Shown: positions 56,401-64,000 of the stretch, piece by piece | Position numbering within the stretch: position 1 is the stretch's first letter | How the letters are laid out: every line of letters starts with the position of its first letter | DNA from: Cordilura impudica | Lineage: Eukaryota > Arthropoda > Insecta > Diptera > Scathophagidae | Direction of reading: 5' to 3' | Assembly: GCA_963682025.1 (NCBI GenBank) | Contig: OY821518.1 | Span: 129,381,043-129,445,042, forward strand | DNA: 64,000 bases | Translations under genes and position numbers: made by a program | The notes under the pieces: model-generated | Told to the model about the DNA's origin: nothing | Databases searched by the model: none | Seen by the model: only the letters and a program-made list of their open reading frames with translations

Positions 56401-56532
56401 CTGTATCTCCGTCCGCAGGCATTATAAAGGGTCCGCCAAATAACTTTTTTTTTTTTTGAAAATGCTATAAAAAAAAACTACTGAATACTATCTCAAATTT
56501 CTTTTTTTTAATTGAAAGTACAATCCTTCCGG

Positions 56533-57338
56533 TTAATAATGGAAAATAATTTCATTCAAATGGCTGCCTCGGCTGGCCATGCAGTAGCCTACACGATCAG
56601 TCCAATTTTTAAGCACATTATCGATTGTGTGCAGCTGTATTTCCCCAATGGCTTCACGAATATTGTTCTTTAAAGCGTCAATTGTCTCTGGCTTGTTGGC
56701 GTAACACTTATCTTTGAGGGCACCCCACAAATGATAGTCCAACGGTGTCAAATCGCAGCTCCGAGGTGGCCACACGACATCAGCTCTGTGGCTGATAATG
56801 CGATCTTCAAACACAGGGCGCAAAACATCGAGTGTAGCTTCGGATGTGTGGCACGTAGCGCCGTCCTGTTGAAACCAAATGTTGGCAATATCCTCCTATT
56901 CAATTTTTGTGAACAAAAATACGTTCAACATGGCCGGATAACGATCGCCATTAACTGTAACGGCCACTCCTTCCTCATTTTCGAAGAAAAATGGCCCAAT
57001 TATACCTCTGGACCAAAATCCGCACCAAACAGTGAATCGTTTTGGGTGTATCGGCTTTTCAATGTATGTGTTCGGGTTTTCTGTGCCCCAAATGCGACCA
57101 TTTTGCTTGTTTACATACCCGCCAAGATCAAAATGAGCGTCATCTGAAAAGATGATTTTTTTTGGCAAAATCGGCATCTTCTGTAAGTCGATCGCAGGCC
57201 CACTTAGCGAAGCGAAAACGCATTGGATGGTCAGTTGGCTTTAACTCCTAAACCAATTGGTCTTTGTATGACGTCATACCAAGGTCTTTATGCAAAATTC
57301 GTCTCAATGATGCCACCGAAATGTTCAATTCTTGAGAA
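56533..57338 (-). pseudogene. mariner-like transposase, C-terminal part (copy b)
   Basis: From the Transib target site: SQELNISVAS-type residues, then an in-frame TAG (about 57,250) where copy a has Gln. IIFSDDAHFDLGG (first Asp), NGDRYPAML and LFTKIE follow, then another TAG (about 56,895) where copy a has Glu. FQQDGATCH keeps the second Asp that copy a lost. PRSCDLTPLDY and SRGSHLNEIIFHY finish the protein. It has two nonsense changes besides the insertion, and no frameshift that I can see. Confidence 0.9.
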
Positions 57339-58029
57339 CGACGCACAGTGGGCCATTTGACGAGAAGGCGGTCAAAAATTTATAACTTTTGATTGGATTG
57401 GAATTTTGATATGCCGTTTTTTTGGTTTGGTAGGTGAGACTTTAGCCTTTAAGTTTTACTATAAAACGTAATTCTCTACCGAAAATAAAAAAGTTACGGA
57501 GGGTTTAAAATACATTTTCATTTGTAGTTGAATTTTAGTACAAAAGTGAAGTGTTAAAAGGTAAAAAAAGGTTTTTTTTTAATATAATGTCTTATTTTTT
57601 CAGTTAATTTTACAACTAATACTTTTTAACAATTTTTTAAGTTAATTTTTTCAGAAAATGCCAAACTTTGGCCCCCGTAAACTTTTTAGTCCTAATGTGC
57701 ACAAGGGCCAAAGGTTGTTTTTTTTTTTTTTTTTTTTTTGAAAGATCCCGAGCTAAAATATAATTTATTAAGCAGCGAACGTAAAAGTTACCTTATATTG
57801 GTTCAAGATAGAGAAGTTTCAATGAAAAACTCGTATGTTTTTGCTTTAGTTAAATTTTTTTATTGTCTTTTTAAATATTTCTATATCAATTTTTATGGTA
57901 AATTTATGAAATATAACAGTTTTTATTGTAAATTTATAAAATAAATAAATTTTTAAATCAAGAAAATTTTTTAACTATATAAAAAAGGTGTAACTTATTG
58001 TTAGTGTAATGAAAAAGTACTTTAAATCA

Positions 58030-58790
58030 ACCAATTTTAGTAAAAATTTCTTCTAAATAGTCTTGATTTTCATCTTCTAGAAGTTGTTTAGCTTCTTCGT
58101 CTAATTCAATAGAGGTAGTTTTCCATTTTTAACGAATGTTGGACATATATGGATCTGAAGTGCACAACAAAATAGTGATAAGGTCTTCATTAGTACAACA
58201 TCTGGACATTTTCCTTGTGTTGTGCTCGCGAAAGTATTTGTAGTCTTTGTTCCTTTTTTCTTGCGCTTCTTCAGATAGATCTCCTATTGGTAGCATATAG
58301 TTTTGAATTATTTGTTCCGCATGGTACAAAATTTTATGAACTGTGGATGGGATATATCTCCAAGAGTATTTTTCATTATGAAGTATAGCTGTTTTATTGG
58401 CGTACTCTCCAAATTTTTTTGCATTTACCTTTCTGCTGCATGCTAGAACTTGTAATATGATTTTGAATCGTCTTATTAATTCATGATCTACACCTGTGAT
58501 AGATGCTGCAGTTTCCGGATCGGAAAAAAATCTCCTTGCAGTATTTCCAGCATTTGTGTTTCCTTCCCCTTGTTTTGGTTGGTCGATTACGAGGCCTAGC
58601 TGTAGATATTTTTTGTTGAATTTGTTTTTTTTTGCTTTCTTTTTTCTTCATTTTCTTTGTTTTTTCTCACTGTTTCGCCTAAAGGACCAAATTCCAAATC
58701 ATAACCCAATTTAAGGATATGCTCCATGAAACGTATTCTAATTATCTGCCAGATCTCTGTAACAGTACTTAGCCATTGCACAAATTGTAA
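58030..58790 (-). pseudogene. Transib transposase, C-terminal fragment (copy 2)
   Basis: 58,596-58,781 reads MEHILKLGYDLEFGPLGETV in frame, where copy 1 is frameshifted. The sequence then holds NTARRFFSDPETAASITG, KIILQVLACSRK and, at 58,129-58,329, LSEEAQEKRNKDYK with the third catalytic motif. It ends SNIR-stop-KWKTTSIELDEEAKQLLEDE, the same in-frame TAA as copy 1. The 58,496-58,714 plus-strand frame is a shadow. Comparison of the two copies identifies where each is damaged. Confidence 0.88.
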
Positions 58791-59204
58791 TGAATAATAA
58801 TTGTGGAAACATTATTATAAATACTCTTTCTTGCAATTATGTAAAATAAAAATTTGTATCTTTTATTACCACTTTTAGAAGCATAAAAACCACACCATAA
58901 CCCCTTTTAAAAGGTGAAGCATACCTGCTCATATCTTAAAAGGCTATGTCGCAATAGCTTTTTTTTTACCATTTACCTGTTATTTAAATTGTTTCCCATT
59001 TTGTCAGGTATTTAAACTATATAACTCTAATTCAGACTATTAATGTTTTTGAAAGATACCTATCGAAATGTACCTGTAACAATTAAGCGCTTTATATCTC
59101 AACCCTTTTTTATAAGTATAGAACAACTCCTGAAAACTCTACCGACATGCAAAAAAATACACCGCGGTGCACCGGTACGACCAACTTTTGTATTCATAAC
59201 ACTC

Positions 59205-59350
59205 AGACGGACGGACGGACATCGTTTAATCGACTCAGAAAGTGTTTTTGAGTCGATCCGTATAATAAAAGATGGATAAAGGTCCAATATTTTTGGCAGT
59301 TACAAACATCACCTCAAACTTAATATATCCTAACCACATAGTGGACAACT
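59205..59350 (-). mobile_element. HINE-A 5' relic inside Transib copy 2
   Basis: CAGACGGACGGACGGACATCGTTTAATCGACTC and AACCACATAGTGG, the counterpart of 45,655-45,830. It confirms an insertion older than the split of the two Transib copies. Confidence 0.75.
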
Positions 59351-59917
59351 TTTGTATTCATAAATTTTGCAGAAAATATCTAACCTTGGGTCAGAAAAAT
59401 TGTTCTGGTGCACACGGGCGGAAACTGGCGGGTGCATAATGGGGTATAGAAGTATAGGGGAGGGTTTGGACTATAGAAGAGTGCAAGATTTTTTCTGACT
59501 GCTTTTGACTGACAGGAGCTATGCTCTATTAAGTAGCAGATTTTCGGAAAATTTGGACCTTTTTTAAAAAAATTTTTTTTTTAATTTCGGAATGACCCAG
59601 TGATTTTATATTTTTGACATTTATATTATGGAATCCACAAAATTACACAAAATTTATTTCACTTCAAAATCTTTTAAATCAAAAAAGTTACAGTCATTCA
59701 AAAACAAAAATTTACAAAGAAATTTTTAATTTTAGCAAAATACTGAGAAAGCCCACTTTCGAAGACCCTGTTCGCTGCGATATAGTTGAGATAGAGTCGC
59801 AATTTTTTGGCTCCCGAGTTTAACTAGTATTTACTTTCAAATGAATAACATAACTTTAAAATCGGTAACAAAAAAAAAATGATTTTTGGCCGCCTTCTCA
59901 AAATATGGTACACTGTG

Positions 59918-60199
59918 CGACGGTGAATTGATGTTGATGGCGCTTCACGCACACTTTCTGCCACAGCAGCAATATTCTCGGGTGTACGCACTGTTTTTGG
60001 CTTTTCACGCTTTGGTTTATCGATGAGGATGCCAGTTTCTTTCACTTTTTTCACAAGATAACGAACATACGGAGCTGACGGTGCTTCTCTTCTTCCAAAA
60101 TCCGTACGCAATTTTCGCACACATTCTGTAACATTACCATGATTTTCAAAGTAATGTCGCAATATTTCCCAGCGTTGTTCAAGCGTATACACAACCATA
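59918..60199 (-). pseudogene. mariner-like transposase, N-terminal part (copy b)
   Basis: Starts with an ATG near 60,198 (MVVYTLEQRWEILRHYF). Here the A-run at VKKVKETG is intact, unlike copy a. It continues to APSTSIHRR, where the Transib cuts it. The HTH domain (about residues 1-60) is complete. The residues that follow IHRR in the same frame belong to the Transib end. Confidence 0.9.
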
Positions 60200-60319
60200 T
60201 TCGTTCAGCGGAAGGATAAAACTAATTATCTGTCAAATCAGACATGAGCTAAGTGTTACCATTCACGAAATAAGCACTAGTTGAAAAAAAACGTTAGATG
60301 GCGGACCCTTTATATTTAG

Positions 60320-60599
60320 GCAAAAATGTATTGTTTTCCTTTCATATAGACCACTTACAAGTAGCTAGTTTAGAAGTTGTTTCAGGAGCAACAACATTAG
60401 TAACAAGTGCAATAGCATCAACAGGAGCAACATCATCACCGGATTCATCGCTTAAGTCGGTTATTTAATCTTCTTCTTCATCATCTGATGGAGTACAGTT
60501 GGATCCTGAGTCACTGAAGGTAGTACCATCATTTTCGCTTTCATCGTCCTCTAGCTCATTTGCGCAGATTTCCTTATTTGTTAATCTCTTCCTTGCCAT
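60320..60599 (-). pseudogene. piggyBac-like transposase, N-terminal piece
   Basis: Minus-strand ATG at 60,597-60,599: MARKRLTNKEICANELEDDE, then SENDG...SNCTPSDDEEED and an in-frame TAA (near 60,466), then ITDLSDESGDDVAPVDAI. A short basic start followed by a long acidic Asp/Glu/Ser stretch is typical of piggyBac-family N-termini. The frame is lost near the mariner insertion (60,310). The domain is recognised by style rather than a diagnostic motif. Confidence 0.55.
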
Positions 60600-60619
60600 C
60601 TTCTAAAGCAAAAAAAGAA

Positions 60620-60870
60620 AACTTGGATTTGTAACGTTATATTGGGATAATAAATCCCACTCAAAAATTTTATTGGGACAATATGTCCCATTAAAAAAAC
60701 ATTCTAACACTTCACCGTTCGAAAATTTTTTTGCAGCAAAATGTTAAAAACAATAATCCACTTCTTACTTTAATTTATTATAAGGAATTTTAAAGAAAAA
60801 CACAAAAACTGCGGTTTTATTGATAAAAGTATGAAGTGATCAGCGAAAAACACGTGCTATATAAAAAAAA
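60620..60870. other. Subterminal region of the piggyBac-like relic
   Basis: Holds TTGGGATAATAAATCCCA and TTGGGACAATATGTCCCA, palindromes resembling one near 61,830 at the outer end. They could be transposase-binding or regulatory sites; no experiment or family match is claimed. Confidence 0.35.
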
Positions 60871-61679
60871 ACAAGTAAGAAAATTATAGTCGGTCTAGCC
60901 CGACTATACGATACCCTACACCATGGTTTAGAGACCCTATCTCTTCGGTCCAACTAATTGGATATAGCAAATAAGCATAAACCAAATTTGAGTGGCATTT
61001 TTATTAATTTTTTTGGCTGCAGATATGAAAAAGTTCGTATCGGATGATATGTTTATATGGGGACTAGGTCCAAAAAAGGACCGATCCTGACCATATTTGG
61101 TAAAGTCACTTACACTTTGAAAAAATATATACAAACCAAATTTGAGAAAAATCTGTGCAATATTTTTGTTTTTTGATAGATTTAAGTGAAGATCGGGAAG
61201 CAGCTCTCTATGGGGCCTATGAATAAGAGTTATCCAATAGGGATCATTTTTGGACTACTGATTAATGGATGTAATATATACATATATACCCAATTTGACT
61301 AAGATTTGTATGATAATTTGGATCTTATGGCAATATATGTTGATTTCATAGGGGTCATTTGTGTGGGGACTAGGTCTGAACATGAACCGATTCTCACTAA
61401 TTTCAATAGCGTTCATCCCATGGCCGATAAAAGATTAAATACCAAATTTCTTCAAAATATATTCATATTTGCGACCTGCAGTTTGATTAAAAACTTTACA
61501 TGGACACACAGACGCACGGACGGACGGACGGACGGACGGACATCGTTAAATCGAATCAGATAGTGATTCTGATTCGTTCGGTATAATTAAAGATGGGTGT
61601 AGGTCAAATATTTTTGGTTGTTACAAACAGCAGCGCAAAGTCATTATACCCAAACCACATAGTGGTATAGGGTATAAAA
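60871..61679 (-). mobile_element. HINE-A repeat, full length
   Basis: ACAAGTAAGAAAATTATAGTCGGTCTAGCCCGACTATACG at the 3' end and AAACCACATAGTGGTATAGGGTATAAAAA at the 5' end. It has GGACGGACGGACGGACGGACGG and ATCAGATAGTGATTCTGATTCG. At about 809 bp it is the cleanest complete copy, lying within the leader of the piggyBac-like relic. Confidence 0.9.
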
Positions 61680-61864
61680 ACTGCACTTAAACCATGTCCG
61701 GTACATGGTATATAATTCACCACATATGTTTTTAATTATACCACAGATAATGCCTCAAACTTTTTTTGGGATACATTAGCTATAAGAATATAAAAGGTAG
61801 AAAAAAGTTATGATGTAAGGAACATTGCTGGGACATATTATCCCAGGAGTGGCGAAGGAGTTAA

Positions 61865-62660
61865 AATATGGAGTTTAGTACCCATATTGTATATATTTTT
61901 TTAACAACTCTACGACAAAATATTTTGAAAAATAATGAAACAGGACTCCATTTATGGAGATATATAAATAATTATTACACAAGGGTAATGTTTTGTTGGC
62001 TATATGTAATTTGATACTTACTTTGTCCCCTGTGTTATGTATATGACATTATATATCGTTAGAAAGCTGATGATAGGACGTGAAATCTGTTGATCAGGAA
62101 AATATTAGCAAGCTGCATATCAAAAAATTATTTTATAAGGAAAACGCAGCATCTATTGAAATATTTTGATATATATGACAGCCGCTTCAAACGAACGATG
62201 AAACGTCCTTGATGAAACGGAAAGTTGGATACCCATACATAAGTCAAATATAGAGTTCTCACTACGCAAAACTACGGCTAAAATCCGAATAAACACGAAT
62301 ATCGAAAAATGGTGAAATACGTCTTCGCTTAAATGAAATAAAGATTAACAAATGTTAATTTGATACGAAATGTTTGAACATATTCCTACAAAACTCATAA
62401 AATTAAAAATGTTTTATCAATATCTCTAATATTTACACGGACATATCTGATCATGTCCAAAAAAAACTTTTCACATGATAGGCATCTGTATATGATTTCT
62501 TTGGAAGGAATGTGAAAACAAATTATGAAAAAAATACTGAAAAAGAGTTTTTTTTGAAAAAGGACCAACTTACTGGTGGTTATCGCTAGCGCCGAAAAAT
62601 TATTGGAATCATAATAAAATAAATCAAAGTTTAATTTAAAGAAATGTATCTAACCCTTTT
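61865..62660. other. AT-rich stretch, nothing recognised
   Basis: No coding frame, shared repeat or inverted ends are seen. Confidence 0.4.
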
Positions 62661-62679
62661 TTGTTGTTGTAGAAGGCAA

Positions 62680-63402
62680 CACATCTTAATATACACATGC
62701 ATGTAAACACGAAAAATTGTTTGTATGTTTGTGATTTATAAGGGACTTTATTTTGGACCTATCTTCTTGAAATTTTCGCAGAGTTGTACTGTATATCGGG
62801 AAGGCTATATTTATTTTTATATATCAATTGGTCGTTGCACCTCCAATATACTATGCATTTTAAATACTATATATCTGGAGTAGCATAAAAGCTAGGGTAA
62901 CTAAACGTTGAATTAGTCCAATGGTTATAAATTTGAGTAGTAAATATTTATAACCATATATTTGAAATGACATTAAGAGTTTGAAACATTGTGTGAGATA
63001 ACTTATTTTTTTCATGTGATAATCTTGCTAAAAGTGGGCAGGACCGGACCAGTAGGCATCGTACCTTCCATTAAAAGAAAACGGTATGGAGTTTTATAAA
63101 AGCTAGAGTCTTGAAACTTTTTGTGCTTCCATAAATTATTGATGTGAGGAGTCCATTCGAAAAAGAGCATTATCGAACAACTCGGCGTGGCACCTACTAA
63201 ACAAAGTAAATATTTGTCATCATAAATCTGGAGTACTATGGTGGTGAGAGCTTTCAAACTTTGTGTGAGTCGTTAAGTTTTTAATGTGAGTAGTCAAACT
63301 TAAATGGGCGGGATCGAGCCAGTAGAGATAGCACCTCCAATACAAAGTAAAATATGTGGAGTTCTCAAATAGTGAAAGCCTTGCAATGTTGAAAAATTCC
63401 AT
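62680..63402 (+). mobile_element. Helitron-like repeat body, decayed
   Basis: Shares GACCTATCTTCTTGAAATTTTCGCAGAGTTG, GGAGTACTATGGTGGTGAGAGC, CTCCAATACAAAGTAAA and TTAATGTGAGTAGTCAAAC with 51,253-51,683 and 6,760-7,435. Neither TC nor CTAG terminus is seen. Several internal modules repeat (GGGCRGGAYCGRRCCAGTAG twice). Short minus-strand frames (63,012-63,402) are artefacts. Confidence 0.5.
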
Positions 63403-63912
63403 AAGTTTTTAAACTCTTTCTTTTAACTCATACTCTCTGTCTGTCTGTCTGCCATGGGGAAACCCCATTCCCTCTCATCCAATTGATCTGAAACTTGGCC
63501 CATAGTCTTGTTGTGACTATAGAATAATTTTGGGGTAGCCACGCACAGTCACGGAGTGATTTCAAACCCATTTCGCCTTTTCCGATCGATATGAAGCTTG
63601 GTCGATAGACTTGCGTGAAAAAATATTATCTTTGACATTGTCACGGCGAGTTTAAAACCTCACTTTTCCTCATCCGATCGATCTGAAACTTTGTCCATAG
63701 ACTTTTTGTGGTTAACGATTAATTTTAAGATAGTCACACACAGTTTCGCATAGTCACGCACAGTCAAGGAATGATTCAAACCCCATTTCCGCTCATCCAA
63801 TCAATCTGAATATTGGTCCATAGACTTGCTGTGACCAAAGATTAATTTTAGAATAGTCACGCAAAGTCACATACAGTCTCGGAGAGATTCAAAACTCATA
63901 TGCATAAAGGAA
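63403..63912 (+). repeat. GTCACG minisatellite-type repeat, copy 4
   Basis: Begins TTTTTAAACTCTTTCTTTTAACTCATACTCTCTGTCTGTCTG, the same 5' boundary as at 40,099. It runs through four degenerate units and ends AAAACTCATATGCATAAAGGAAAAC, directly joined to a HINE-A 3' end. Confidence 0.85.
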
Positions 63913-63914
63913 AA

Positions 63915-64000
63915 CAAGTAAGAAATTATAGTCGGTCTAGAGGCCCTATCTCTTCGGTCCAACTAATTCGATGTAGAATATATACATAAACCAAATTTGA
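63915..64000 (-). mobile_element. HINE-A repeat, cut by window end
   Basis: ACAAGTAAGAAATTATAGTCGGTCTAGAGG, then CCCTATCTCTTCGGTCCAACTAATTCGATGTAGAA. The inner arm of the hairpin and the GATACCC block are deleted (GTCTAGAGG). It continues past the window. Confidence 0.8.

Larger units (their letters stand above)
57344..59917 (-). mobile_element. Transib element, copy 2 (2.57 kb, internally deleted)
   Basis: CACAGTGGGCCATTTGACGAGAAGGCGG at 57,344 and, reversed, CACAGTGTACCATATTTTGAGAAGGCGG ending 59,917. Target duplication CGACG at 57,339-57,343 and 59,918-59,922. Intact mariner reads through GAACGACGGTGAATT with one CGACG. Compared with copy 1 it lacks the N-terminus and catalytic core (junction near 58,745: CAGAGAT-CTG-GCAGATAATTAG), so it cannot encode transposase. 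Confidence 0.95.
56427..60310 (-). mobile_element. mariner-like element, second family, copy b (hosts a Transib)
   Basis: Ends AAGGGTCCGCCAAATAAC (56,427) and, reversed, AAGGGTCCGCCATCTAACG (60,310). TA flanks are at 56,425-56,426 and 60,311-60,312. Without the 2.57-kb Transib it would be about 1.3 kb, matching copy a (22,780-24,071). Confidence 0.95.
55750..61860 (-). mobile_element. piggyBac-like relic hosting a nested stack
   Basis: TTAA lies at 55,746-55,749 and 61,861-61,864. Repeated TGGGACATATTATCCCA-type palindromes near both ends (about 55,775, 60,675 and 61,830) suggest subterminal sites. N- and C-terminal pieces of a piggyBac-type transposase are present on the minus strand, but the catalytic middle is absent. 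A mariner (56,427-60,310) and a HINE-A (60,871-61,679) sit inside it. TTAA targeting is a family hallmark. The two tips are not clearly matching TIRs, so the exact boundaries are tentative. Confidence 0.55.

Noticed and set aside
58496..58714. Plus-strand 72-codon hydrophobic frame
   Set aside because: It is the antisense of the Transib C-terminal coding region on the minus strand.

Overview
This window looks like nuclear, non-genic DNA from a dipteran insect, most probably a calyptrate (blowfly or house-fly type) fly. The taxon is an inference from three things: very high A+T content, an abundance of DINE-1/INE-1-like interspersed repeats carrying (GTCC/GTCTG)n tracts, and arthropod-type mariner, Transib, piggyBac-like and Helitron-like elements. 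I recognise no host protein-coding gene and no rRNA or tRNA. Nearly everything identifiable is mobile DNA, tandem repeats, or AT-rich sequence in which I see nothing. The DNA could be intergenic, intronic or pericentromeric.

Layout. 0-9 kb: a GTCACG-type minisatellite repeat, a 1.4-kb near-palindromic inverted repeat, a 377-bp Helitron-like element and several DINE-1-like repeats. 9.8-13.6 kb: a 3.77-kb DNA transposon with about 0.4-kb terminal inverted repeats, an 8-bp target duplication and a broken transposase gene with one recognisable intron. 16.2-18.7 kb: a 488-bp repeat present as direct copies that flip orientation at one junction. 18.75-20.06 kb: a complete mariner-like element with an uninterrupted 361-aa transposase. 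22.8-24.1 kb: a second, decayed mariner family. 27-28 kb and 34-37.7 kb: two very large heptamer-based simple-sequence arrays, the second inside a 9.2-kb segment bounded by 115-bp inverted repeats. 44.9-50.7 kb: a Transib (RAG1-related) element inside a mariner relic, itself carrying a tandem pair of DINE-1-like repeats. 55.7-61.9 kb: a nested stack in which a piggyBac-like relic contains a mariner, which contains a second Transib copy. 62.7-64 kb: Helitron-like sequence, another GTCACG repeat and a truncated DINE-1-like repeat.

The most informative part is the pair of Transib elements. Both begin with the heptamer CACAGTG, the same heptamer as the vertebrate V(D)J recombination signal, and have an A-rich block about 23 bp further in. 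Both have perfect 5-bp GC-rich target duplications (CGCCG and CGACG), and both landed in mariner coding sequence. The more complete copy keeps readable versions of the three acidic motifs of the RAG1/Transib catalytic core, although the gene is broken. Because these elements interrupt one another, relative insertion order can be read directly.

The only gene that looks potentially functional is the mariner transposase at 18,868-19,953. No operon-like co-operation exists here; the interactions between features are insertion and nesting. I name the DINE-1-like repeats HINE-A and HINE-B for convenience. HINE-A has the 3' hairpin TAGTCGGTCTAGACCGACTA; HINE-B has a TTCGGC...GCCGAA hairpin. Both run 5' TATACCC... 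to 3' hairpin plus ...TACTTGTTTT.
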